A DNA stretch of 64,000 nt from Thiohalocapsa sp. (lineage in GTDB: Bacteria; Pseudomonadota; Gammaproteobacteria; Chromatiales; Chromatiaceae), in assembly GCA_028277725.1 (NCBI GenBank), contig JANQFX010000047.1, positions 97,466 through 161,465 on the forward strand. Direction: 5' to 3'. Under the pieces are notes generated by a model, which saw nothing but the letters and a program-made list of their open reading frames with translations, did not search any database and had not been told where the DNA came from. Both the position numbers and the translations under genes were made by a program. The number at the start of each line of letters is the position of its first letter. Position 1 is the first letter of the stretch. Of the stretch, positions 33,007 to 43,134 are shown one piece after another.

Positions 33007-34551
33007 CTATCGGCCCCCAGGTCCCGACTCCGGGAACAGGGGCGGAAGGCGTTCCTCGTCAACGGATCGTTTAGCGCGCACGGCAGCGCCTAACAGGGGT
33101 GCGATGGCACCGAGCGCGGCGGTGCCCTGCCAGGGCTTGGACTTGCGCCCGGGGCTGCTCTTCGACTCGGCAGCCGCCCCGTTCCCGGCGTGCCCATAGA
33201 CAACCCGATCCAGCTCCATCAGGGCCGCCGCGGCCTCACCGGCATCGCCGCGGGCCCGCAGTACCGAAGCGATCCCCCTGCCCTCCTGCTGCGACAGCCC
33301 TTCGGCGCGAGCCCAGGCACCGAGCGCGGCACGCGCCGCCGTCGGGTCGTTGCGCTCGCAGGCACGGCGGAATCGGGCCCCGCAATCGGAGGCCGTCGGT
33401 TCAGCCACCAGCGCCCGTCCTGCCCTGCCCTGCCTCGGGCCGCGCCGACGACGCTCGCGGATCAGCACCGCAAGCGTCACCAGCAAGATGATCGCGAGAC
33501 TGAGCAGGAGCCAGCCCCATCCCCAAGGGTCCGCGGTGGCACGCTCGAGGAAGCGCCGCCGCATGGCCTCATCGGTTGCCGCAGCGTCGGGTGTCCGGGA
33601 CGATGACCCGACGAGCAAGTCGCGGCTCGGCAGGCGCGCGAGCCGTTGCTCATCCATGCCGAGGCTCCACCAGGGGATGATCAGCTCCGGGACTCGAACC
33701 AAGCCGTCCTTGGTCGGCACGAGCGTTTGCGCCTGTTCCACGCGGACGGCGAGATCCTCCCCGACCACCAATTCCTCGCTACGCACGGGTTCGGTATAGA
33801 TCCTCAGCCCCTCCACGCTCGGCACATCGGGCAGCGCGACCCCACCGAGGCCGACACCGAACGCCTCGACCGACACGCGCCGCAACAGGGGCTCGCCCGC
33901 GAGTGCCTGCTCGGGCTCGGGCTCCCACTCCTCGCTGATGGACAGGGACTCCGCGGGCAGCCAGGGCCGAGATGCGCCCTCGGGCGGCGGCCTGACCGTC
34001 AGTGCCAAGGGCTCCGGGGTGCGCTCGACCAGGGCGCGACGCGTCAGCAGGCCATCGTCCAGCCCCCGGTCCGCGATGGCCCGGAGCGGCACGGCAGCCC
34101 TCAGTGTCGGCCCGTGGATGACCAGACTCCCCGCGCGCCTGGGCACGACCACATAGAGGCGTTCGATGACGCGATAGTCGCGTCCGTTGCGTCGAGTATC
34201 GAAGCGTCTGTCCTGCCCCAGCCGCCGGACGCGGGCCCCCTCGGCCATCGGCTCGGATAGGGTCGCATCGCGCAGCGGCACCCGCGCGAGCACCCGGACC
34301 CTGTAGCGCACCCTCGATCGGACATAGGGAGTCCCGGGCTCGGCATCGACCTCCATCAGTACCGCGTCCGACGCAACCTGGTCATCCCCCTGATCCGCCC
34401 CTGCGACGGCGACGCCCGCCGTGTCCACCTCGACCCAGGTCGGCTCGCTGCGCGCCTCCGCCGCAAGCGCCGGGCCCTTTAGCAACAGACCGCAGACGAA
34501 GAGCCACGCTAGACATGCGCCCTTGCGGCGCAGCTCAGTAGAGTTGCCCAT
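33007..34551 (-). CDS. BatD-like protein of the Bat operon
   Basis: Last gene of a MoxR-Bat operon. Signal peptide (about 1-31), then a large beta-rich periplasmic part with repeated domain-like blocks (PYVRSRVRYRVRVLARVPL near residue 75; PDVPSVEGLRIYTEPVRSEE near 245), one membrane helix (about 346-366, WLLLSLAIILLVTLAVLIRE) and a cytoplasmic helical tail. This matches BatD architecture, although identity is low as usual for the family. The start overlaps the preceding gene by 17 bases. 514 residues. Confidence 0.82.
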   Translation of the reverse strand: MGNSTELRRKGACLAWLFVCGLLLKGPALAAEARSEPTWVEVDTAGVAVAGADQGDDQVASDAVLMEVDAEPGTPYVRSRVRYRVRVLARVPLRDATLSEPMAEGARVRRLGQDRRFDTRRNGRDYRVIERLYVVVPRRAGSLVIHGPTLRAAVPLRAIADRGLDDGLLTRRALVERTPEPLALTVRPPPEGASRPWLPAESLSISEEWEPEPEQALAGEPLLRRVSVEAFGVGLGGVALPDVPSVEGLRIYTEPVRSEELVVGEDLAVRVEQAQTLVPTKDGLVRVPELIIPWWSLGMDEQRLARLPSRDLLVGSSSRTPDAAATDEAMRRRFLERATADPWGWGWLLLSLAIILLVTLAVLIRERRRRGPRQGRAGRALVAEPTASDCGARFRRACERNDPTAARAALGAWARAEGLSQQEGRGIASVLRARGDAGEAAAALMELDRVVYGHAGNGAAAESKSSPGRKSKPWQGTAALGAIAPLLGAAVRAKRSVDEERLPPLFPESGPGGR

Positions 34552-36322
34552 GCCGCCTCAGGTATTGGAGCAGGAGTCGCTCGCGGAGCAGGCGGCCCGG
34601 CTCGTCCGGGACCTGGCGCAGCAGGTAGGCATCCACATCGTCTACCTGGGCATCCTCGTCCGGCGAGGACGCAGCGTCCACCGCCGCTGCCACGGGGCCG
34701 CCTCCGTCCGTATCCGAGGACGGTCGCTCCGAGGCCGTAGCCACAGCGGACTGATCCGATGCCAATTCCGCCCCGGCACTCGTTGCCTCGCCCGCGTCGG
34801 CATCGGCGCGCGCGGATCTGTCTCCACCACCGACGTCCTGTTGGCCTCCATCCGCTTTCGCTGCATCCTGTCCGGTACCGTCAGCCGAGGGTCCGGGGCC
34901 ACGTCGTTCGGTGGATGGCTGCAGCGATGCAGGGGCCTCGGCGTTGCTGTCGTCGCCTCCCCGCCGATCGGGCACGCTGTCCGCCCCGGCCTCGCCCGTG
35001 CGCAGGGTCGGGGGACGCGATGGACTGCGCATCAGCTCCAGCAGCAGCTCGCGGTTGTGGCGTGCGTCCGCGTGAGCCGGCTCCAGATCCAGCGCCGCAT
35101 CGTACTCCGCCAGCGACTCATCGAAGCGACCGAGCCTGGCGAGCACATTGCCGCGGTTGTAGTGTGCCCGTGCACCGGTCTGACCGGCGAGTTCATCCAG
35201 CGCGCCCTGGTAGTCTCCGGCGGCATGGCGCAGCGCCGCCCGCCAGCCCGCGTCCAGGCGTTCGAGCAGTGCTGGGTCGAGCCGCCCCGCGCGGGCGGCT
35301 CGCACGGCTTGTTGCTCCGGGCGCAGCCAGAGGTCGCCCCAAAGCGATGCCTGCGCGGGCTGCGGCGGCACCAGCAGCAGCGCGGCGGGACAAAGCCCGA
35401 TCCAAAGCCCGATCCAACCGCGCCGGAACGCCAGCGCCGCCAACGGCAACACGAACAGGACCAGCCAGGGTCCATCGTCACGCCAATGTCGATCGAGGCT
35501 GACCTGCTCGGTCTTGCCGGACAGGTCCGCATCCCCCTGCAATCCCAGCAGCCGTCGTGCATCCGAGGCATCGGCAACCGCCGGGACCACCACGCCAGCG
35601 CCGGCCCGTGCCAGCGCATCGAAGGATGCGTTGGGCACGAGCGCGAGCACCGACACCCGGTGCCCGGCGGAGGCCAGCGTTGCCGCAACATCTTCTGCCC
35701 GCTCCTGCGCACCGAGGGCATCGGCGACCAGGATGACGTCCGCCCCGGAGGCACCGGTGCGGCGCAGCAGCTTTCCGGCGAAGTCCAGGGCCAGATCGGT
35801 CCGGCGCTCACCAAGCAGCGGCAGGATGTCGGGATTCAAGAGGGGCACCTGCTCGCGTACCGTGGCGGCATCGTTGGTGAGGGGCGCGATCAGGAAGGGT
35901 TCGGCACCGAAGGCGATCAGGCCGAACTGGCCCTCGTCGGTCTCCTCGAGGAGATCCATCACCTCGAATCGCGCCCGCGCCAGCCGGCTGGGCTTCAGAT
36001 CCCGCGCCCGCATCGACTCGGACAGGTCGAGCAACAGCACCCGCGGCTGCTCGATCCGAAACACGGGCCTGACGTCCCGTTGCCAGGCCGGGCCGGCCAG
36101 CGCAACCGCGAGCAGCAGCCAGGCCATCCCGAGCAGGATCAAGGGCGGCCAGCCGAGGGACCGCGCGCCCCGGGTCAACACCAACGGCCGTAGCGCGGGG
36201 TCGACCAGCGACTCCCAGGCACTGGACCGGCGCACGCGCAGCACGATGATCCCGAGCAGCAGTGACAGCGCCGGCACGGCGAGCAACCACCAGGGACGCA
36301 GCCAGTGCAACTCAAGCCCCAT
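34535..36322 (-). CDS. BatB/BatC-type VWA-TPR membrane protein
   Basis: Two membrane helices at the N-terminus, then a von Willebrand A domain (about 85-270) with a MIDAS start LLLDLSESMRARDLKPSRL, two further membrane helices (near 300-335), and TPR repeats with YNRGNVLARLGRFDESLAEY and DAALDLEPAHADARHNRELL. A long acidic, low-complexity tail follows and the last 40 residues return to YLLRQVPDEPGRLLRERLLL. BatB and BatC are separate proteins in Bacteroides; here, as in other proteobacteria, they are joined. It overlaps the batA-like gene by 11 bases; the ATG at 36322 is preferred over an upstream start. 595 residues. Confidence 0.88.
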   Translation of the reverse strand: MGLELHWLRPWWLLAVPALSLLLGIIVLRVRRSSAWESLVDPALRPLVLTRGARSLGWPPLILLGMAWLLLAVALAGPAWQRDVRPVFRIEQPRVLLLDLSESMRARDLKPSRLARARFEVMDLLEETDEGQFGLIAFGAEPFLIAPLTNDAATVREQVPLLNPDILPLLGERRTDLALDFAGKLLRRTGASGADVILVADALGAQERAEDVAATLASAGHRVSVLALVPNASFDALARAGAGVVVPAVADASDARRLLGLQGDADLSGKTEQVSLDRHWRDDGPWLVLFVLPLAALAFRRGWIGLWIGLCPAALLLVPPQPAQASLWGDLWLRPEQQAVRAARAGRLDPALLERLDAGWRAALRHAAGDYQGALDELAGQTGARAHYNRGNVLARLGRFDESLAEYDAALDLEPAHADARHNRELLLELMRSPSRPPTLRTGEAGADSVPDRRGGDDSNAEAPASLQPSTERRGPGPSADGTGQDAAKADGGQQDVGGGDRSARADADAGEATSAGAELASDQSAVATASERPSSDTDGGGPVAAAVDAASSPDEDAQVDDVDAYLLRQVPDEPGRLLRERLLLQYLRRHGQLY

Positions 36323-37364
36323 CGGCCGACCCCTGCCGCGCTTCGGCGCCCCGGGCTGCATGGATGCCCTCGTTCCCGAGGCTCGGCATGCGGCAACGGG
36401 CCAGCCTCAGCGAGGCGAGCAGCACGGTCAACACCAGGGCCGCAGCAGCAGGCAGCGGGTAGAGTTCGCGTGTTGGCCGAAAGGTCTCGATTGCACGGAC
36501 ACTGGGCTCCAGGCGATCGAGCATCCGATAGGCGTCTGCCAGCTCCCGCCCATCCGTCGCGCTGAAGAACTGGCCGCCGGTCACCTCGGCCAGCGAGCGC
36601 AGCAGGGCCGGGTTCAGGTCATCCCCCGCCTGACGCAGCCGGAACGCGCCGACGCCCCCGGTGCCGGGCGTCCCGTCCAAGCCGATGCCATAGATGCGCA
36701 CCCCCGACCGGGCCGCGAGCTCCGCGGCCTGCAACGGGTGGAGACTGCCGACGGTGTTGTCGCCGTCCGTGAGGAGAATCAGCACACGGTTCTGCTCCGG
36801 CTGCTCGCGCAGGCGCTTCACGCCGAGGGCGATTGCATCGCCGATGGCGGTATCCCGCCCGGCGAGCCCGACGGTCGCCTCCTCCAGCATCTCGGCGACG
36901 GCGATATGATCGAAGGTCAGAGGCGTTTGCACATAGGCTTGGCTCCCGAACAGGATCAGCCCAATGCGATCCTGGTTGCGGCGCTCGATGAAGGCCCTGG
37001 CCACCTGCTTCACGGCGCTGAGCCGGGTTGCCGCCTGGCCCGCCAGCTCGAAATCCGGCTGCTCCATGCTGCCGGAGACGTCGATGGCGAGCACCAGGTC
37101 CCGCCCCGACACGGGCAACGGCGTCGGCTCGCCCAGCCATTGCGGCCTAGCCGCGGCAAGCACCAGCAGACCCCAGGCCGAGAGGGCGAGCAGCAGGCCG
37201 ATGCGCCGCCCGGACAGCCCCGGCGCGGCGACGAATTGCTGCAACGGAATGCCAGCGGGCAGGCGTAGCGCCGGCCCACCGAGTTCCCGGGCCGGCGTAA
37301 GTCCCCAGCGCACCAATAGGGGCAAGGGCAACACCACGAGCAACCAGGGCCAGGCGAGCGTCAT
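36312..37364 (-). CDS. BatA-type VWA membrane protein
   Basis: Membrane-anchored von Willebrand A protein of the Bat system. An N-terminal helix, a second near residues 56-72, the VWA domain with the full MIDAS motif AIDVSGSM and the later threonine/aspartate positions in PLTFDHIAV and LLTDGDNTVGSL, and a C-terminal membrane helix (about 305-325). 350 residues. Overlaps its neighbours on both sides, showing tight operon packing. MIDAS metal sites of such proteins bind partner proteins; the partner here is presumably the BatB-like protein or MoxR clients. Confidence 0.9.
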   Translation of the reverse strand: MTLAWPWLLVVLPLPLLVRWGLTPARELGGPALRLPAGIPLQQFVAAPGLSGRRIGLLLALSAWGLLVLAAARPQWLGEPTPLPVSGRDLVLAIDVSGSMEQPDFELAGQAATRLSAVKQVARAFIERRNQDRIGLILFGSQAYVQTPLTFDHIAVAEMLEEATVGLAGRDTAIGDAIALGVKRLREQPEQNRVLILLTDGDNTVGSLHPLQAAELAARSGVRIYGIGLDGTPGTGGVGAFRLRQAGDDLNPALLRSLAEVTGGQFFSATDGRELADAYRMLDRLEPSVRAIETFRPTRELYPLPAAAALVLTVLLASLRLARCRMPSLGNEGIHAARGAEARQGSADGA

Positions 37365-37912
37365 GATGATCCTGGACCGCCTGTTCGCGTCTTGGCAGCT
37401 CGGCCTCCGGCTCGGATCAGGGCCTCGGCGGCGTGCGCCAGCACCTCGACGTCCGGTTCGTCGTCGGGACTCGCATGGAGCGGTCGGTAGGGGAGGTCCA
37501 CCAGCGACCGGCCCAGGTCACCGCCGAGGGACGCGCGCACCGCGGCCGGCGCCTGCTCGCACCTGCGCCCGAGATAGCGGATCCAGGCGTCGCCGCAGAG
37601 ACCGGCGGCATCGTCACCCGGATAACGGGCATACGCATAGCGCCTCAACAAGGACGCCAGATCGCGGCTGACCGTGAGGACGTCTCCCCGTTCCGCCCAG
37701 GATGCCTTCAACTCCGCCAACTCCCGCAGGGCCAGGCGTTCCAGGCTGCGACCGCGTCGCCGACGCCGACGTCGAATGACCAGGCCGAGCGTGACCAACA
37801 ACGCGAGGAGACAGAGTAACCACCAGCCCGGCGCCGGCGGCCACCAGTGCAGCGCCTCGGGCATCTGATATGCACGCAGGCCCGCGAGCGGGTCGAGGTG
37901 CTCAGGGTTCAT
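37361..37912 (-). CDS. DUF4381 membrane protein of the Bat operon
   Basis: 183 residues. One membrane helix near residues 28-46 (WWLLCLLALLVTLGLVIRR) followed by a basic stretch and a cytoplasmic helical domain (LAELKASWAERGDVLTVSRD). The PEALHWWPPAPGWW segment before the helix is the signature of DUF4381 proteins found between DUF58 and VWA genes. Its end overlaps the batA-like start by four bases and its start overlaps the DUF58 stop by four. Confidence 0.85.
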   Translation of the reverse strand: MNPEHLDPLAGLRAYQMPEALHWWPPAPGWWLLCLLALLVTLGLVIRRRRRRRGRSLERLALRELAELKASWAERGDVLTVSRDLASLLRRYAYARYPGDDAAGLCGDAWIRYLGRRCEQAPAAVRASLGGDLGRSLVDLPYRPLHASPDDEPDVEVLAHAAEALIRAGGRAAKTRTGGPGSS

Positions 37913-38880
37913 CCCCTCCCCGTCCCCCGTTGCGAGATCCTCGGCACGCCCAGCCCCCGGGCGAGGGATCTGCCGATGGGCCAGTCCGTGCGCAACGGCA
38001 ACCAGTGCGCACCGCAACGCCGCGCCGAGTCGATGAGCCAGCGCTGCCGCCGCTGAAATCCCCGCTCGTAGGACACCCGCCGGGCCTCGCTGGTCATATC
38101 CAGTGCGCGACGACCGCCGGGCGTCAGCACCGGATACGCACCACCGGGCGGCGCCCGTTCCTCGATCGGATCATGCACCGCCACCAGGATCACCTCGGCC
38201 CGCCGCGCGAGCCTAGACAACCAGGTATCCGCTCCGTCTGGATCGGAGAAGTCGCTGAGGACACAAATCACCCCCCCTGCGTATCGCAAGCGCAGCAACC
38301 GATCGACCGCCGAGTGCATGTGACGCAGGCCGCCCGTCGGCGGAGCGGACGCAGGCGCGGACGACAAGGCCCGGAGCAACTGCAGCAGGCCGTGCTGGCG
38401 GGCGACCGGTCGTTGCAGGAGGTAACAGGCTTCGTCGAACACCAGACCGCCGACGCGATCCCCCCGCTCCACGGCAGCCCAGCCGACCAGGGCCGCCGCC
38501 CGCGCGGCGATGACGGATTTGAACGCGACCCGCGTGGCGAAGCGCATGCCCGGGCGCTGATCAACCAGCAGCAGGAGCGGCCGCTCCCGCTCCTCACAGA
38601 ACAGCTTCACGTGCGGGCGGCCCGCCCGCGCGGTATGGCGCCAGTCCATGGTGCGTGGGTCGTCACCGGGCACATAGACACGGGACTCGTCGTAGTCCAT
38701 ACCGGCGCCGCGCACCGGCGACAGGTGCCCGCCCGATCGGGTCGCGAACGCATGCACCGGACCTGCGAGACCCAGTCGACGCGCCTCGCCGCGGGCAGCG
38801 ATCAGGCTCCGCATGGAGACGGTCGCGACGCCGTCGGCAGGCGCGGCCATGTCACTGTCGGTGGCGAAGGGTGAACGCAT
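37909..38880 (-). CDS. DUF58 protein of the Bat operon
   Basis: 323 residues, cytoplasmic. It has the DUF58 signature DYDESRVYVPGDDPRTMDW and RTARAGRPHVKLFCEERE (positions about 62-98; the first residue of the second segment follows an HTARAG context), then a VWA-like fold with LLLLVDQRPGMRF in place of a full MIDAS motif and CVLSDFSDPDGADTW. DUF58 proteins sit next to MoxR AAA ATPases across bacteria and are thought to be their adaptors or clients. 135 bases after moxR. Confidence 0.88.
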   Translation of the reverse strand: MRSPFATDSDMAAPADGVATVSMRSLIAARGEARRLGLAGPVHAFATRSGGHLSPVRGAGMDYDESRVYVPGDDPRTMDWRHTARAGRPHVKLFCEERERPLLLLVDQRPGMRFATRVAFKSVIAARAAALVGWAAVERGDRVGGLVFDEACYLLQRPVARQHGLLQLLRALSSAPASAPPTGGLRHMHSAVDRLLRLRYAGGVICVLSDFSDPDGADTWLSRLARRAEVILVAVHDPIEERAPPGGAYPVLTPGGRRALDMTSEARRVSYERGFQRRQRWLIDSARRCGAHWLPLRTDWPIGRSLARGLGVPRISQRGTGRG

Positions 38881-39015
38881 CGCGGGGCATTCTTCGAGAT
38901 AAACGGGCCGACGACCTCCCCTCTCGGTCTCAGTGCACTGCGTGGCTGATGCCAGCGGGCTTGCCGGTCCGATGCCTTCGCCGAGATCGCCGCGCGGTCA
39001 CTAAGCGGCGCCGGC

Positions 39016-40023
<1,008 letters not shown>

Positions 40024-40240
40024 CGCCGTTGCCGGTGTGTCTCAGGCCTGGGGTATCAGGCGAAGTTTGAAGACGGAATAGCCGAACTCGTCTAAGGCCC
40101 ACCCGGATAGGCTTGGCTCCGAATTGGACTGCCTGTGCTGTCGCCTCGCACCTCGTCGGCCAGCTCTAGGGCCCTCAGGACCGATCCCAGCCGTCGGGGC
40201 TCACGGATCGCTCCCGACGAATGCGCGATCCACGGCGCTG

Positions 40241-41656
40241 TTAAGCTTGCTGCGCACGCGCGGCGATCCAATCCAGCGCCCGGTCGATACGGCGCAGCGT
40301 CGCTTCCTTGCCGACCAGACGCAGGGTGACATCGATACCCGGCGACGCGGCGCGCCCGACCACCGCGACGCGCAGCGGCTGGGCCACCTTGCCCATATTG
40401 ACCTCGAGGTCGCCGGCAACGCGCTCGACGACGCGGTGGATACCCTGGTCGGTCCAGTCCTCCAGAGCGAGCATGTCGAGTTCGGCACGGACGCGTTCAA
40501 GCGGCTCGCGTGCCACCGGGCGCAGGTGCTTCTTGGCGGCGGCCGGATCGTAGTCGTCGAAGTCCCGATAGCAGAAGGCGCTGATGTCCGCCATCTCGAC
40601 GAGCGTCTTGGCGCGTGCGGACTGGGCCTCCACGACCTCCACCAGGTCCGGGCCGGCGGTGGGATCGATGTCGAGACGGCCTAGTTGCGGGCTCAGCAGC
40701 CGGGCGATGTGCTTGGGGTCCCCGTGCTGGATGTAGTATTGATTGAGCCAATCGAGCTTATCGGTGTTGAAGGTGGACGCTGCCTTGTTGACGTCGGCGA
40801 GGTCGAATAGCTCGATCATCTCGTCCAGCGAGAAGACCTCCTGGTCGCCGTGGGACCAACCGAGTCGGACCAGATAGTTGAGCAGCGCCTCGGGGAGGTA
40901 GCCCTGATCACGGTACGCGACCACACTGACCGCGCCATGCCGCTTGGACAACCGAGCGCCATCCTCGCCCAGGATCATGGGCACGTGCGCGTAGCGCGGC
41001 GGCTCCTTGCCGAGGGCGGCCAGGATGTTCATCTGCCGCGGCGTGTTGTTGACGTGATCGTCGCCCCGGATGACATGGGTGATTTCCATGTCCGCGTCGT
41101 CGACGACGACGGTGAGATTGTAGGTGGGTGAGCCGTCGCTGCGTCGGATGATGAGATCATCCAGCTCCTGATTGGCGAAGGCGATGCGCCCGCGAATCAT
41201 ATCGTCGACGACCACCGCCCCGTCCACGGGATTGCGGAAACGGATCACATGTGGTGCGGATGGATCGACATCCCGACTTCGGCAATGGCCGTCGTAACGC
41301 GGTTTGACCTTGGCCGCCATCTGCATATCGCGCACACGATCGAGCCTGTCCTTCGAGCAGTCACAGCGGTAGGCGAGCCCTTTGTCCAGGAGTTCGTCGA
41401 TGACTGCGTTATAGCGATCGAAGCGCTGCGTCTGGTAGAAGGGACCCTCGTCATAGTCCAGCCCGAGCCAATTCATGCCCTCCAGGATCGCGTTGACCGA
41501 CTCGGTGGTGGAGCGCTCCAAGTCGGTGTCTTCGATTCGCAGCACGAACTGCCCGCCATGACGCCTTACAAATAGATAGCAGAAGAGCGCCGTCCGAGCC
41601 CCTCCCAGGTGCAGGAAGCCGGTCGGTGAAGGAGCGAATCGAGTGCGAACGGTCAT
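40241..41656 (-). CDS. gltX: Glutamyl-tRNA synthetase
   Basis: Charges tRNA-Glu. Class I signatures: the HIGH-like segment [18 protein letters not shown] at residues 7-24 and the KMSKS-like segment [13 protein letters not shown] near 240. The middle shows [20 protein letters not shown] and the C-terminal anticodon-binding domain ends [16 protein letters not shown]. In the HIGH position the sequence reads FLHLGG, as in many bacterial GltX proteins. 471 residues, normal. Confidence 0.97.
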   Translation of the reverse strand: MTVRTRFAPSPTGFLHLGGARTALFCYLFVRRHGGQFVLRIEDTDLERSTTESVNAILEGMNWLGLDYDEGPFYQTQRFDRYNAVIDELLDKGLAYRCDCSKDRLDRVRDMQMAAKVKPRYDGHCRSRDVDPSAPHVIRFRNPVDGAVVVDDMIRGRIAFANQELDDLIIRRSDGSPTYNLTVVVDDADMEITHVIRGDDHVNNTPRQMNILAALGKEPPRYAHVPMILGEDGARLSKRHGAVSVVAYRDQGYLPEALLNYLVRLGWSHGDQEVFSLDEMIELFDLADVNKAASTFNTDKLDWLNQYYIQHGDPKHIARLLSPQLGRLDIDPTAGPDLVEVVEAQSARAKTLVEMADISAFCYRDFDDYDPAAAKKHLRPVAREPLERVRAELDMLALEDWTDQGIHRVVERVAGDLEVNMGKVAQPLRVAVVGRAASPGIDVTLRLVGKEATLRRIDRALDWIAARAQQA

Positions 41657-41900
41657 CGGGACAGGGCAGCTTTCATGGTCTTGAAACGAGCCTGCATTCT
41701 AGCAGACGCGCTGCCCCCATCGCCTGCGGTCGCGTGCCTCGAGCCGCAACAGACCTCCATGTCGGGGCTTGCTTGCACGGCGGCTCGACGTCACATTGCC
41801 CGGAATTGGCGGCGAGCCCTCAGGACCCGTCGACCATCGCTCGCCGCGGCGCCGGAAAATCAGCGGTACAACCGAGGACCCGCCTGGAGGAATCCCTAGC

Positions 41901-42974
41901 ATGAACGCCAACCGCACCACCGCCCTGATACTCGTCGCGGCCGGACTCCTACTGCTCGTCGCCGGTCCGCTGTTGCCGGGCGGCGAGCGCGTCATCGTCA
42001 ACGATCCACCGCGCACCGGACATGTGACCGACCTCGCCCGTGCCGACGATGGCTCGATCCTCGCCGGCACCCAGGACGGCGAGCTTTGGCGGCTGGCCGA
42101 TGGCGAGTGGGCGAAGGTCGATATCGACCTCGGCGGCCAGCCGGTCACGGCCCTGGCAGCAGACCTGTCGGGCGACCCGAGCGAGGGACCCATCGGAACC
42201 GCGGGCGGGCTCGTCAATGCGCCGACGAACATGCCCCCGATCGAGCAACGGATCAGCGATGAACAGCCGACTGCATTCGGCCTCGTCGTCGCCACCGGGG
42301 AAGGGCTCCTGGTGCAACAGAAGGGCGGCTGGTCGCCGCAATTGCAGGGCCGGCACGTCTATCGGCTGGAACCGCAACGGGCCGCCGACGCCGCCTATCT
42401 GCACGCCGGCACCGTCAACGCCGGGGTGTTTACGGCCGCCACCGCGGACCTCGCCAGTTGGGCCGAGAACAGCGACGGGCTGCCCGCCGAGGGTCATGTC
42501 TTCAGTTTTGCGGTGACCGCCGGCAACCGGCTCATCGCCGGCACCAGCCAGGGTCTGTACTGGCAGGACGCGCCGCAGCAGCCCTGGCAGCAGTTGCGCG
42601 TCGGGCTGGAGCGTAGCCGCATGCTCTCGCTGCACCTGGATGACGAGCGCAAGGGCCTGCAGCGGCTTTGGATCGGCAGCGACGACGGACTGTTTCGGGC
42701 CGACCTCTTGGAATCCGACGACGGCCTCGCGGCCGAGGTGTATGCGGAACCCGTCTCGGGCGCGGGACCGGATCTCGGCTTCGGCGTCAGCTGGATCGTC
42801 CCCTCCGACGCCGGCGTCATGTTCAGCGCCGGCGGCGTCTACGAGTTCGGCAACTTCGGCCTGACGGGCTGGTATTGGGTCTCGCTGCTCGGTGTCCTGC
42901 TGATCGTCCTCGGAGGGCGCCTGCTTCCGGGGCGTGATGAACTCGCGGCGGCCGGCTCGACACCAGCCCACTGA
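41901..42974 (+). CDS. Membrane-anchored propeller-like protein of unknown function
   Basis: 357 residues with a membrane helix at each end (about 8-26, LILVAAGLLLLVAGPLL, and 326-345, WYWVSLLGVLLIVLGGRLL). Between them lies a periplasmic beta-rich part with repeats of the type DDGSILAGTQDGELWRLAD, TAFGLVVATGEGLLVQQ, GNRLIAGTSQGLYWQD and RLWIGSDDGLFRADLL, i.e. a propeller of the kind seen in two-component sensor or BNR/photosystem-assembly-like proteins. No catalytic residue is evident. Good ribosome site (TGGAGGA) before the ATG at 41901. Role unknown. Confidence 0.75.
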   Translation: MNANRTTALILVAAGLLLLVAGPLLPGGERVIVNDPPRTGHVTDLARADDGSILAGTQDGELWRLADGEWAKVDIDLGGQPVTALAADLSGDPSEGPIGTAGGLVNAPTNMPPIEQRISDEQPTAFGLVVATGEGLLVQQKGGWSPQLQGRHVYRLEPQRAADAAYLHAGTVNAGVFTAATADLASWAENSDGLPAEGHVFSFAVTAGNRLIAGTSQGLYWQDAPQQPWQQLRVGLERSRMLSLHLDDERKGLQRLWIGSDDGLFRADLLESDDGLAAEVYAEPVSGAGPDLGFGVSWIVPSDAGVMFSAGGVYEFGNFGLTGWYWVSLLGVLLIVLGGRLLPGRDELAAAGSTPAH

Positions 42975-43134
42975 CCTCCCGGACGACTGGTGGACAGCGT
43001 TCGCCATCCGCGCGAATGTCCGCAAGCCCCTGGCGAGCAGAAAGTCCAAGGTTTAGACTCCGCGGACCAACCACAGCGCCGAGGCCCCTGCGCCTGCACC
43101 ACGGCCTCGCATCCGCCGCCCTGAGGAGATCCAT

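Noticed and set aside
33680..33700. T-loop-like GGTTCGAGTCC on the minus strand
   Set aside because: Lies inside the BatD coding frame and no tRNA fold surrounds it.
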